Assembly (NCBI GenBank): GCA_900321965.1
Contig: ONYA01000027.1
Location: forward strand, 1-50,479
Direction: 5' to 3'
Source of the DNA: an uncultured Prevotellaceae bacterium
GTDB taxonomy: Bacteria; Bacteroidota; Bacteroidia; Bacteroidales; Bacteroidaceae
DNA length: 50,479 nucleotides
Positions 24,604-33,894 of the stretch are shown here, one piece after another (position 1 is the stretch's first letter; each line of letters starts with the position of its first letter). Both the position numbers and the translations under genes were made by a program. The notes beneath the pieces are model-generated. The model was not told the DNA's origin, searched no databases, and saw only the letters and a list, made by a program, of their open reading frames with translations.

Positions 24604-26784
24604 ATGCCAACAACAAGAAAACTATTGGTTCTGCTACTGATAATTGTCGCACAGAATCTCTATGCCGACAACAGTCATCGCCATAAGCTGTCGCCCTGGC
24701 TGCGCCAGCACGCCACAGAGAAAGTGACACGTGCTGCTGGCCAGACGGTCAGTTGTTTGATGGTACTCGTAGAGAGTGCTGACGGCGAGACGTCTATCCG
24801 CCGGGCTGGCGGTGTGCCCTTAGGCTATGCCGACCCTGCATGGATAGTACTGGTGCCCGCCAACCGTCTCGACGCCCTCAGCCAGGAGCCGGCCATCAGC
24901 CGCATTGAAGCGAACCCCATGCCTAAGGCATTGCTCGACGAGTCGCTCCAGAGAATCAATGTCACCAACGTGTGGGCAGGCCAGAAAGAGGGCTTCGCCA
25001 ATCTGCCGCAAGCCTTCACGGGCAAAGGGGTAGCGGCAGCACTCATCGACAATGGTACGCTCTTCCAGCACCCGATGTTCCGCGACAGCGAAGGCAACTC
25101 GCGCATCACGTGGTTCTGGGACATCAGCCAAGCCTCTGCCGACGGCGACCATCTCGGCGTCATCTATGACAGTGCCGAGAAGGTGTCAGCGACAACACCT
25201 AAGCCTATTGCCGTGCCGCATGGCTCTCATGTGGCAGGTATCATGGCGGGCACATCATTCGGCGGCCGTCAGGGCATTGCCTACGAGGCCGACATCATGG
25301 GAGCCGAATTACCCGACGAGATGTACAGCGGAGCGGAATACGAGATATCGGAATGGCTGACGAAGCAGTTCCCGGATATTGCCGGTCTTGGCCTTCGTGC
25401 CAAGATGGAAAAGACCGACATCATGATTGTCGCCGCACTGAAAGCCATCTTCGACCAGGCGGATGCCAAGGGGGAGCCTTGCGTGGTGAACCTCAGCTAT
25501 GGTTCGCGCGTATTGTGGGAACAGACACGCTCGCTGGCTGAGCAGGCCATCGAAAACATGCTCAAGACGCCCGGCCACATTTTCGTGGTGGCAGCAGGCA
25601 ACGAGGGTTGCCGCGACGTCTATCGCGAAAAAAAGGCTGGCGAGACCATGGATATGGATTTAGGCCCATACGCCAGCAGGCTTTTGGTCAACTGGAAGAA
25701 GTCTGAAGGTAACCCCGTACTGAATGTCAGTTTAGGCGGCGAGAAGATTACCGTCGACATGAAGCAGATTGCCGACCTGGTCAACGCCTGGGATGCCGGG
25801 AAAGAGCCCGATAAGGATCTGGTTTATGAAGACGCGTCAGGCTACTATTACCTCACTTACATACCCTTTTATCCGCAGGACAGCGATTACATAACCGTGC
25901 TACTCGACTCGAGGCTTGCTGGTAGCGAAGGTGCCACTTACAAGTTAGTCTCCGACTATGCCGGCTCGCTTATCGTCATGAACGAGGAAGGGGCGTTTTC
26001 GGAGGCCGAGCCTGCCAAGACTATCGGACAGTTTCCGGGTACGGTTTCAGCACCTGCCTGCTTTGAGTCTGTGATAGCCGTCGGAGCCATGCACTACCGC
26101 TCAACAGTCACGGGGCTTGACGGACAACCGATGACGCAGGCCGAACTGGGCAGCAAGCCCGGCACACTGGCATGTCTGAGCAGCTGTGGCCCTACACTCG
26201 ACGGCCGCATCAAGCCCGACGTCGTGGCACCTGGTGTCAACATCGTTTCGGCCGTTCCTGTCCTCACCACACCCGGCATGAGCAGGCTGATGGTCTATAA
26301 GGAGACGAAGTTCGGAGCCGAGTACGCTCTGGCTGCCTTCTCGGGCACCTCCATGGCTACGCCCCACGTGGCAGGTGTCGTCGCCCTGTGGCTGCAGGCC
26401 AACCCCAAACTGACACAGAGTCAGGTGAAGGACATCATCAGGAAGACGTCACACCAGCCTGAGGACAAATATACTGAGAAGAACAACATCTACGGCTGGG
26501 GCCAGATAGACGCATACGCCGGAATACTCGAAGCACTCGCCCTGCCTGCGGCCATCCCCTCGCTGAGCAAGAGCCAGCCTGAGGGCATCACCTTCCGGCT
26601 CGTGGGCGATATGCTCTATGCCGACAGTGCTGACGACGGTACGCCCGTCACCGTCTACAGCCTTTCGGGCACGGTAGTGCTGAAAGCCACGCTTCAGCAG
26701 GGCTGCATCGCCCTTAACGGCCTGCAAAACGGCGTCTATGCCGTCCAGTTCGGCACATCGGGCTCGACACTAATACGCAAATAA
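24604..26784 (+). CDS. S8 family serine peptidase with T9SS type A sorting domain (second copy)
   Basis: A 726-residue paralogue of the preceding gene, starting 17 bases after it. Signal peptide (1-21), subtilase domain with Asp149 (ALIDNGT), His206 ([12 protein letters not shown]) and Ser in [13 protein letters not shown] near residue 585, and the same C-terminal T9SS tail ([12 protein letters not shown] ... STLIRK). The catalytic serine motif here is the classical GTSMA, unlike GSSQA in the first copy. The two sorting domains are far more alike than the rest of the proteins. The pair is probably co-transcribed and delivered to the surface by T9SS for protein degradation. Confidence 0.92.
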   Translation: MPTTRKLLVLLLIIVAQNLYADNSHRHKLSPWLRQHATEKVTRAAGQTVSCLMVLVESADGETSIRRAGGVPLGYADPAWIVLVPANRLDALSQEPAISRIEANPMPKALLDESLQRINVTNVWAGQKEGFANLPQAFTGKGVAAALIDNGTLFQHPMFRDSEGNSRITWFWDISQASADGDHLGVIYDSAEKVSATTPKPIAVPHGSHVAGIMAGTSFGGRQGIAYEADIMGAELPDEMYSGAEYEISEWLTKQFPDIAGLGLRAKMEKTDIMIVAALKAIFDQADAKGEPCVVNLSYGSRVLWEQTRSLAEQAIENMLKTPGHIFVVAAGNEGCRDVYREKKAGETMDMDLGPYASRLLVNWKKSEGNPVLNVSLGGEKITVDMKQIADLVNAWDAGKEPDKDLVYEDASGYYYLTYIPFYPQDSDYITVLLDSRLAGSEGATYKLVSDYAGSLIVMNEEGAFSEAEPAKTIGQFPGTVSAPACFESVIAVGAMHYRSTVTGLDGQPMTQAELGSKPGTLACLSSCGPTLDGRIKPDVVAPGVNIVSAVPVLTTPGMSRLMVYKETKFGAEYALAAFSGTSMATPHVAGVVALWLQANPKLTQSQVKDIIRKTSHQPEDKYTEKNNIYGWGQIDAYAGILEALALPAAIPSLSKSQPEGITFRLVGDMLYADSADDGTPVTVYSLSGTVVLKATLQQGCIALNGLQNGVYAVQFGTSGSTLIRK

Positions 26785-26812
26785 CTTCAATAAGAAAAAA
26801 TCAGAAAATAAG

Positions 26813-27616
26813 ATGGGTAAAGGGAAACTGGCGAAATTCGCCGATATGGAATCTTACGGGAACGTGTTCCAATGCCCCTACTCGGCAGTGGGCCACGCCC
26901 TTGACATGAGGGGTACTGGCGACGACTGGTCACACCCCATGAAAGGACACTGGCGCGAACAGTACTTCATTAATCAGAACCCAATCGTGCTGGAGCTTGG
27001 CTGCGGCAAGGGTGAGTATGCGGTGGAACTGGCGCGCAACTATCCCGACAAGAACTTCATCGGCGTCGACATCAAGGGCGCACGGATGTGGACGGGAGCC
27101 ACACAGGCCCTGAACGAGGGCTTGAAGAATGTGGCGTTCCTGCGCACGAACATCGAGATTATCGACCGCTTCTTCACTCAGGACGAGGTGCAGGAGATCT
27201 GGCTGACGTTCAGCGACCCACAGATGAAGAATCCGCGAAAGCGGCTGACATCGACGTACTTTATGCAGCGTTACCGCCGCTTCCTCGTTGATGGCGGCAC
27301 AGTCCACCTGAAGACGGACTCGAACTTCCTCTTTACGTACACGAGATATATGGTGGAGAAGAATCTGCTGCCCGTGGACTTCTGTACGGAGGATCTGTAT
27401 AATGACGAACGGTCGACGCAGAATGTGGAGCCGGCAACGTTGTCTGTACAGACCTATTATGAAAAGATGTGGATGGAGCGTGGACTGAACATCAGGTATA
27501 TGCGCTGGCATCTGCCCCAGTCCGTCGTCCTTGAAGAGCCTGACGTAGAGATCGAGTTGGACGAATACCGCTCGTATCACCGTACGAAACGCAGTCCGAA
27601 GCGCACTTCGTGCTAA
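26813..27616 (+). CDS. trmB: tRNA (guanine-N7)-methyltransferase
   Basis: A 267-residue SAM-dependent enzyme that makes m7G46 in tRNA. The SAM motif [15 protein letters not shown] is near residue 60 and the catalytic block [19 protein letters not shown] near 126, a variant of the usual FPDPWPKKRH as found in Bacteroidota. TDSNFLFTY near 178 is also typical. It is slightly longer than E. coli TrmB (239) through N- and C-terminal extensions. Confidence 0.92.
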   Translation: MGKGKLAKFADMESYGNVFQCPYSAVGHALDMRGTGDDWSHPMKGHWREQYFINQNPIVLELGCGKGEYAVELARNYPDKNFIGVDIKGARMWTGATQALNEGLKNVAFLRTNIEIIDRFFTQDEVQEIWLTFSDPQMKNPRKRLTSTYFMQRYRRFLVDGGTVHLKTDSNFLFTYTRYMVEKNLLPVDFCTEDLYNDERSTQNVEPATLSVQTYYEKMWMERGLNIRYMRWHLPQSVVLEEPDVEIELDEYRSYHRTKRSPKRTSC

Positions 27617-27662
27617 TGAATTATGAATTGTGAATTGTAAATTGTAAACAGTGAATTATAAT
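27617..27662 (+). repeat. short AT-rich direct repeat in front of the LRR gene
   Basis: The whole gap between trmB and the LRR gene consists of degenerate 7-10 base units of the form GAATTGT/AAATTGT (TGAATTATGAATTGTGAATT and onward). No promoter box is visible in it, so the LRR gene is likely read from upstream. This repeat is of a different type from the palindromic element in porE, the sigma gene and rsmF. Confidence 0.55.
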
Positions 27663-29333
27663 ATGAAGAAAATACTGGTCTTATTGGTTGCCTTGATGCC
27701 TTTCGTGGCCATGGCACAAGAGAAGAGCGTCCATGTCGACAGCGTGGGGCACCTCGCCCGTCTGCTTCCCGAAAACGAACGTTTCAAAGTGGCCGACCTG
27801 AAGGTGACAGGCCCGCTGAACGGAGCCGACTTAAAGCTGCTCACGCAGATCGTCACGCGTACAAAGGTGAGCAACAAGCAGTCTGACGAATGCATAGTGA
27901 CGAGCATCGACCTGAGCGAAGCGGTCATCACCGAGGGCAAGGAGGGTATGAAGACAGAGGCCAACGCCCTGCCGGCCTCACTCTTTGCTGGTGCCAAAAG
28001 CCTCGTCAAGGTCATCATGCCCAAGAACACCGTCAGCATCGGCCGCAACTGCTTTTCCGGCTGTTCGGAACTGTCAGAGGTAAGCATTCCCGAGACGGTA
28101 ACGTCTGTCGGTGCCAATGCCTTCGAGGGGTGCAAGTCGCTCGCCCACATCGAAATTCCCGGCCAGGTCAGCGAACTGGGAGCCAATGTCTTCTCTGGCT
28201 GCATCACCCTGACAAAGGTGGTCATCTTAGGCCCCGTCACAGCCATCAACAACGGCACATTCCAGGGCTGCGAGTCACTGGAGTCGGTGTCGATGCCCGA
28301 GTCGGTAAAGACCATTGGCACGAACGCCTTCCGCGAGTGCAAAATGCTGGAAGACCTCAGCCTGCCGGACGACCTCGACGAGATAGGCAGTTCGGCGTTC
28401 GAGAAGTGCCGTAACCTGCAGAACCTGAGTCTGGCCAAAGTCAAGAAGATTGGCGCTAACGCCTTTCAGGAGTGCTCCAGTCTGGAGACGATAGACATTG
28501 AGGACGTCAGCAAGATGGGCAACGGCGTGTTTATGCGCTGCCTGGGTATGAAGTCAATAAGCATACAGGGCGACCTGGCAGAGATTGGCAATGACTGCTT
28601 CAGCGACTGTACCAGTCTGACAGACATCAGCCTGCCCGCCAGCGTCAAGGAGATTGAGAGCCGCGTGTTCCTCAACTGCAAGAGTCTTACGGAACTGGAA
28701 CTGCCTTCGGGACTGAACCGCATCAACGACCGCGTCTTCGAGAACTGCTCATCGCTGAAATTCGTCGTCATTCCCAACATGACGAAATCAATGGGTAAGA
28801 GCTTGTTCGAGAACTGCGTCATGCTTGACAGCGTCCGCATCGAGGGCTATGTCGACGAGATTGACAACGACGCCTTCCGCCGCTGTCACAGTCTGCGCTA
28901 CGTCAGCCTGCCGGTATCCGTGAAGAAGATTGGCTCGAAGGCGTTCGAGGAGTGTACCGCACTGTCGCGCATCGAACTGCCGGTCACCTTGCAGGAGATA
29001 GGCAACGACGCCTTTGCCAAGTGCGTCACGCTGCAGAGCATCATCATCCCGCCGGCTGTCAAGGAGATAGGCAGCGACGCCTTCAGCGAGTGCAGCCTGC
29101 TGGCCAGTGTACAGCTGCCCGTAGCGCTGAAGTCGCTCGGCGGCGGTGCCTTCGCCAAGTGCGTCTCACTGCGCGAGGTCACCGTCAACGCTCCCCTACC
29201 CCCGAAGATGTCAAGGAGCACGTTCAAGGACGTCATCCTGCAGGCGTGCAAATTCTATATTCCCCGAGGCTGCCGAAACCTGTTTATGCAGGACAAGCAG
29301 TGGCAGAAGATTCCCAATATTTTAGAGAAATGA
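27663..29333 (+). CDS. secreted BspA-type leucine-rich repeat protein
   Basis: A 556-residue protein with a signal peptide (MKKILVLLVALMPFVAMAQ) followed by about 18-20 tandem LRR_5 repeats of 22-23 residues, pattern IG-x-NAF-x-xC-x-SL-x-x-I-x-LP-x-x-V. Such proteins (BspA in Tannerella, many in Prevotella and Bacteroides) are surface or periplasmic and often mediate adhesion. It has no T9SS tail and no lipobox. I start it at the ATG at 27663; the upstream GTG is inside the repeat. The stop overlaps the mrp start (ATGA). Confidence 0.9.
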   Translation: MKKILVLLVALMPFVAMAQEKSVHVDSVGHLARLLPENERFKVADLKVTGPLNGADLKLLTQIVTRTKVSNKQSDECIVTSIDLSEAVITEGKEGMKTEANALPASLFAGAKSLVKVIMPKNTVSIGRNCFSGCSELSEVSIPETVTSVGANAFEGCKSLAHIEIPGQVSELGANVFSGCITLTKVVILGPVTAINNGTFQGCESLESVSMPESVKTIGTNAFRECKMLEDLSLPDDLDEIGSSAFEKCRNLQNLSLAKVKKIGANAFQECSSLETIDIEDVSKMGNGVFMRCLGMKSISIQGDLAEIGNDCFSDCTSLTDISLPASVKEIESRVFLNCKSLTELELPSGLNRINDRVFENCSSLKFVVIPNMTKSMGKSLFENCVMLDSVRIEGYVDEIDNDAFRRCHSLRYVSLPVSVKKIGSKAFEECTALSRIELPVTLQEIGNDAFAKCVTLQSIIIPPAVKEIGSDAFSECSLLASVQLPVALKSLGGGAFAKCVSLREVTVNAPLPPKMSRSTFKDVILQACKFYIPRGCRNLFMQDKQWQKIPNILEK

Positions 29334-30427
29334 CACTATATCCAAAACTCATTATGGACGCGCTGGCCACAGTGACGTATGCCGGCACAAAGAAGAACTT
29401 AGTAGAGAGCCAGATGGTGGCCGACCAGCCCGCCATCAACGGCAACAAGGTGACGGTGGTGCTGGAATTCCCCCGCGACACCGACCCTTTCCTGAAGTCT
29501 ACCGTGAAGGCGGCCGAGGCGGCCATCAAATACCAGTGTGGGCAGGACGTTGAGGTGACCGTCGTCACGGAGTTCAAGTCGAAGCCACGGCCTGCCGTCG
29601 AGCAGCTGCTGCCGGGTGTGAAGAACATCATTGCCGTCAGCTCTGGCAAGGGCGGCGTCGGCAAGTCTACCGTCTCTGCCAACCTCGCCATCTCACTGGC
29701 GCGCTTAGGTTACAAGGTGGGACTGTTAGACTGCGACATCTTCGGTCCGTCAGTGCCGAAGATGTTCGACATCGAGGAGGCAAGACCCTACGCCGTCAAG
29801 GTCGACGGCCGCGACCTCATCTGCCCCATTGAGCAGTACGGCGTGAAGGTGCTGTCCATAGGTTTCTTCGTCTCACCGACGACGGCCACGCTGTGGCGCG
29901 GCGGTATGGCTACCAGTGCACTGAAACAGCTCATTGCCGATGCCGACTGGGGCGAGCTGGACTACTTCATCCTCGACACCCCGCCGGGCACCAGCGACAT
30001 CCATCTCACACTGCTGCAGACGCTGCCCATCACCGGTGCCGTCATCGTCTCGACACCGCAACAGGTGGCACTGGCCGACGCCCGCAAGGGTATCGACATG
30101 TACCGCAACGAGAAGGTAAACGTGCCCATCCTCGGTCTCATCGAGAACATGGCGTGGTTCACGCCCGCCGAACTGCCGGAGAACCGCTATTATATCTTTG
30201 GAAAAGAAGGGTGCAAGCAACTGGCCGAGGAGATGCAGGTGCCCTTACTGGCACAGATACCTCTCGTCCAGGGCATCTGCGACAGCGGCGATGCCGGCAA
30301 GCCTGCTGCCCTGAATGTCGACACGATGACGGGTCAGGCCTTCATCAACCTCGCCCAGGCCGTCATCACCGTCGTCAACCGTCGCAACAAGGAACAGCCG
30401 AAGACCAAAATTGTTGGAATGAAATAA
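29330..30427 (+). CDS. mrp: Mrp/ApbC family iron-sulfur carrier ATPase
   Basis: A 365-residue protein with an N-terminal MIP18-type (DUF59) domain (1-75) and a P-loop ATPase domain with the deviant Walker A GKGGVGKST near residue 106. Members bind and transfer Fe-S clusters in the cytoplasm. The CxxC pair that holds the bridging cluster in many Mrp proteins is absent; the region after IENMAWF reads TPAELPENRYYIFG with no cysteine. The reading frame stays open far upstream through the LRR gene, but the ATG at 29330, coupled to the LRR stop, is the natural start. Confidence 0.9.
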   Translation: MTLYPKLIMDALATVTYAGTKKNLVESQMVADQPAINGNKVTVVLEFPRDTDPFLKSTVKAAEAAIKYQCGQDVEVTVVTEFKSKPRPAVEQLLPGVKNIIAVSSGKGGVGKSTVSANLAISLARLGYKVGLLDCDIFGPSVPKMFDIEEARPYAVKVDGRDLICPIEQYGVKVLSIGFFVSPTTATLWRGGMATSALKQLIADADWGELDYFILDTPPGTSDIHLTLLQTLPITGAVIVSTPQQVALADARKGIDMYRNEKVNVPILGLIENMAWFTPAELPENRYYIFGKEGCKQLAEEMQVPLLAQIPLVQGICDSGDAGKPAALNVDTMTGQAFINLAQAVITVVNRRNKEQPKTKIVGMK

Positions 30428-30442
30428 GAAAGAGCTAAGCTT

Positions 30443-31708
30443 TTACTTCTTCTGCTTACGGCGGCGTATCTGCTCGATAACCTCGAGCTTGCGGCCGATG
30501 CGGTCGAGGCGCACCAGGGCGTTCCGGCGCGAGATGACTATCTGGTGGCGATAGACGAGACAGGCTACAATGCAGTAGAAAACGGTCTGCACCCAGAGCA
30601 GGCGGTACTCAAGGGCAACATCGTTCAGCGTGGCACCCATGGTGTTCATACGCACGTAAGCACGGACACCGAAGGTCGATGGGAAGAGCCACGAGATGCT
30701 CTGCCAGAAGGGTGGTATACTGCTCTGCGGCCAGCTGACACCCGTCATGAACAGCAGCGGGAGTGAGACGAACACCACGAGGAGCATGACGTTCTCACGA
30801 TAGCGCACGATACAGGACACAATCATACCGAAGAAGATGCAGGCCATGGTGTAAGGCACCATCATCGCCAGCAGGTCCTGCCAGTGGGCCAGCGCGGGGA
30901 AGGAGAAAATCTTCGGCACGACGAGCGTCAGATAGGCACCCATGACGGCATAGATCATCAAGTAGCACAGGGCCTTGCCGCTAATGATGCGGAAGACGCC
31001 CTGGTAGTGGCGGTCTATGGGTATCAGCTCGTGGTAGCGGTTGTTTTCGCGGGCGGTACCTGCCGACAGACCGATGCCCAGCACCAGGGTCTGCTGCAGG
31101 ATGAGAATGAGCACGGCGGGCAACACGGCCGAACCGTAGCCGCCGGCAGGACTGAAGACGGCAACGTCGTCGTAGGCCAGCGGCTGTACCGTAATCTCTG
31201 CCTCGCGCTTCGTGACGGGCCGCGACAGTTTCATCTGGATGCCGGCACCCATCGTCCCGCTGACAGCCACCGCCGTCTGGTAGATAGCCTTATAAGTCAG
31301 TATCAGACTCATGTCGCAGTAGATGCCGATGGTGGCCTGCTGCATACGGCTGATGTTAAGGTCGAATTCCGACGGTATATGATAGATGCCTTTGGCTAAC
31401 TGACGGCTGACGAGCGACTTGGCCTCGTCCATGTCGGCAGCATGGCAGAGCACCTTGACGTCGGACGAGGCATCGCACATACGGACGAACTGCCGCGACA
31501 GCGCAGAGTGGCTGTCGTCGACAACCACCACGGGCACCTCATGGACCACCTCATTATTATATATCCACGAATAGAGCAGCGGATAGGCCAGCGGCACGAT
31601 GATGAAGAAGATGAGCACGCCTTCGTCGCGGAAGACCTGACGCATCTCCTGTCGCCAGATGTAGGCGGCATCGCTGAACACTTCGGCTATGTTACGGAAT
31701 ATAGACAT
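30443..31708 (-). CDS. ABC-2 type transporter permease (first of two)
   Basis: A 421-residue inner-membrane protein: one N-terminal helix (GVLIFFIIVPLAYPLLYSW), a large periplasmic domain of about 150 residues, then five helices, and a basic cytoplasmic tail (RRRKQKK). This is the ABC-2 permease layout of YhhJ/YbhR-type exporters. It overlaps the second permease gene by 17 bases and is the last gene of the coiled-coil/TolC/HlyD/permease operon. No ATP-binding subunit is encoded nearby. Confidence 0.88.
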   Translation of the reverse strand: MSIFRNIAEVFSDAAYIWRQEMRQVFRDEGVLIFFIIVPLAYPLLYSWIYNNEVVHEVPVVVVDDSHSALSRQFVRMCDASSDVKVLCHAADMDEAKSLVSRQLAKGIYHIPSEFDLNISRMQQATIGIYCDMSLILTYKAIYQTAVAVSGTMGAGIQMKLSRPVTKREAEITVQPLAYDDVAVFSPAGGYGSAVLPAVLILILQQTLVLGIGLSAGTARENNRYHELIPIDRHYQGVFRIISGKALCYLMIYAVMGAYLTLVVPKIFSFPALAHWQDLLAMMVPYTMACIFFGMIVSCIVRYRENVMLLVVFVSLPLLFMTGVSWPQSSIPPFWQSISWLFPSTFGVRAYVRMNTMGATLNDVALEYRLLWVQTVFYCIVACLVYRHQIVISRRNALVRLDRIGRKLEVIEQIRRRKQKK

Positions 31709-32867
31709 AATTCAGCATTGCGTTTTTAATTTTACGGATGACCGTCCACGGCAGCAGGGTGAAGAACACCAGTGCCACCAAGTGGAACCACGCTTCGAGG
31801 AAGGGGAAACCGTTGAAGACGGTAATCTGATAAACCATATAGTAATGGCGCAGGGGAAACAGCCACGACAGCGACTGCAGCGGACCGTCCATACCCATGA
31901 TAGGGAAGGCAGAACCTGCCATCGACAGCGAGAGGACGGCCCACAGCGAGCAGACACTCATCGACATACGCAGCGACGGCATCAGGCCGAAGGCGAAGAT
32001 GCCGAAGCCTTGCGATGCAAAGACGCCCAGGAAGCCGAGGAAGATGATCGGCCATGCCCCACCCTCGTGGGGGAAGTGCAGGACGCCATAGATATAGTAC
32101 TCGTAACCTAAGAAGATGGCTAACCAGATGAGCGACTGTGGCAGAATCTTGCCTGTCATCGCCACGAGCATATTGCCGCCAGCCATTTCTACCCACTCCT
32201 TCGACCGCTTGAACTTCAGTTCCACGCCGATGCTGTAGGCGGTAATCAGGAAGACGAAGAGCATGATGATGCCCGGCACAAAGACGGTAGAGAGATAGAC
32301 ATTGTAGTTGGACCACGGGTTGGCTATCTGGTGTACGTCAAGGGTGATGGGCTGCAGGAACGACGCTATCTGGCCGTCGGTAGCACCACGGGCACGCAGC
32401 GTTGCCTGTCCCACACCGGCAGAGCCGAGGGTGGCAACGACTTTCAGGTCTTTCATCGTCAGCGAACCGGCAGCTATGGAGGCCATGCTGTAGTAATAGG
32501 AAATCTTGGGCCGGCGGCTGGCCAGCAGCTTTTCTGTTGTTCCATTGGGGATGTAGAGGAATGCGTAGATCTCGTTACGCTGTATGGCATGACGGGCCTC
32601 GGCAACTGTCGGATAGTTGGCAACGATACGCGAACTCTGGAAGGCGTCAAGCCGACGCACAAGGGCGCGAGAGGTTGACGTATTGTCGGCATCGACAACG
32701 CCAACGGGCAATTCCTCTGGTACGCCCTCGTCCAGCATCGTGGTGAAGAAAATCATCACCATGATGGGGAAGACCACCATGCAGAAACCGTAGATGGGAT
32801 TCTTCCAGAGAATACGCATCTCACGGTTCATGACCAACCAGACCCTTCTCAGCGCGTCCAAAGTCAT
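31692..32867 (-). CDS. ABC-2 type transporter permease (second of two)
   Basis: A 391-residue protein with the same layout as its neighbour: helix at 23-43 (YGFCMVVFPIMVMIFFTTML), periplasmic domain, then about five helices from residue 190 on. The pair would form a heterodimeric membrane unit working with the HlyD adaptor and TolC. It starts three bases after the HlyD gene's stop and overlaps the next permease by 17 bases. Confidence 0.88.
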   Translation of the reverse strand: MTLDALRRVWLVMNREMRILWKNPIYGFCMVVFPIMVMIFFTTMLDEGVPEELPVGVVDADNTSTSRALVRRLDAFQSSRIVANYPTVAEARHAIQRNEIYAFLYIPNGTTEKLLASRRPKISYYYSMASIAAGSLTMKDLKVVATLGSAGVGQATLRARGATDGQIASFLQPITLDVHQIANPWSNYNVYLSTVFVPGIIMLFVFLITAYSIGVELKFKRSKEWVEMAGGNMLVAMTGKILPQSLIWLAIFLGYEYYIYGVLHFPHEGGAWPIIFLGFLGVFASQGFGIFAFGLMPSLRMSMSVCSLWAVLSLSMAGSAFPIMGMDGPLQSLSWLFPLRHYYMVYQITVFNGFPFLEAWFHLVALVFFTLLPWTVIRKIKNAMLNYVYIP

Positions 32868-32870
32868 CGG

Positions 32871-33878
32871 TTATTTCACGATTAACGACATACCCGGACG
32901 CAGACCGTCAAGCTTCTCTACGGGACGGGCCTTCACCTCAAAGGTCTTCAGGTCATACTGCCCATTGGCTTTCGTAGCCTTCCAGACGGCATACGAGCCC
33001 TGGTCTTTCATGTAATAGACCTTCATACGGATGTCCTTGTTGAAGGCTGGCACGAAGGCTGTTATCTCCGAACCGATGCTCATCGCGCCAAGCTGGTCTT
33101 CGCGCACGTTGAACGTGCCCCACAGGTCGTTAAGCATCGAGATGGTCATGATGGGCGAACCCGTGCCTACCAGTTCGCCGACCTTCGGATAGACGGCACT
33201 GACCTCACCATCCATCTGGGCTATCTGCACCGTCTCGTTGATATAGGAGTGGACCTCGTTGACGGCACCGCGGGCACGGCTGACCTGGGCCTGGGCGGCT
33301 AACTTGTCCTCGCGGCGGGCACCGTTGACGGCCATGTCGTACTGGCTCTGGGCGGCCTTGCACTGGGCTTCCATGGCCTTGTACTGGGCGTAGGCCTCGT
33401 CGCGCTTCTGGGCCGACAGCACGCCAGCGTCAAAGAGCCGCTGCACGCGGTTGTACGACTTCTCGGCAATCTCAAGACCGGCCTTGGCCTGCTGCAGTAA
33501 CTGGAAGGCACCGCGGATCTGCTCCTCGCGGGCACCGTTCTGGGCTTTCTGTTCCAGAGCCGACGCGGCGTCCTGCGCGCCCCGGGCCTGCTCCATCTTA
33601 GCACGCACCTCGGGGGCGTCGATGATGGCCAGTGTGTCGCCGGCCTTCACGAAGTCGCCTTCCTTCACACGCAATTCCAGAATACGGCCGGGCACCTTGC
33701 TCGACACGCGGTACTCTGACACCTCAACTTGTCCCTGCATCACCTCGGGGTCTCTGCCCAAGGTGAAGAAGCCTATCAAGGCCACGATAATCACCACTGC
33801 TATAAAGCCGAAGATGGCAAGCAGAATGTTGTTATGCTGTTGTTTTGCTGCTGACATATTCTTTGTTGTTTTTTGCAT
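32871..33878 (-). CDS. HlyD-family periplasmic adaptor protein
   Basis: A 335-residue membrane-fusion protein. One N-terminal transmembrane helix (about 19-38, LLAIFGFIAVVIIVALIGFF), a biotinyl-lipoyl-like half (YRVSSKVPGRILELRVKEGD), a long alpha-helical hairpin rich in Ala/Gln/Glu (about 95-215), and the second lipoyl half (DGEVSAVYPKVGELVGTGSP). It bridges the ABC-2 permeases to TolC in a tripartite exporter. The start could also be the second ATG (MSAAKQQ, seven codons later). Confidence 0.92.
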   Translation of the reverse strand: MQKTTKNMSAAKQQHNNILLAIFGFIAVVIIVALIGFFTLGRDPEVMQGQVEVSEYRVSSKVPGRILELRVKEGDFVKAGDTLAIIDAPEVRAKMEQARGAQDAASALEQKAQNGAREEQIRGAFQLLQQAKAGLEIAEKSYNRVQRLFDAGVLSAQKRDEAYAQYKAMEAQCKAAQSQYDMAVNGARREDKLAAQAQVSRARGAVNEVHSYINETVQIAQMDGEVSAVYPKVGELVGTGSPIMTISMLNDLWGTFNVREDQLGAMSIGSEITAFVPAFNKDIRMKVYYMKDQGSYAVWKATKANGQYDLKTFEVKARPVEKLDGLRPGMSLIVK

Positions 33879-33894
33879 TATGATGTTATGACAA

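Noticed and set aside
28952-29329. Long N-terminal extension of Mrp through the LRR gene
   Set aside because: The LRR protein frame is clearly coding there, and the ATG at 29330 overlaps its stop in the common ATGA manner and begins a normal DUF59 domain.
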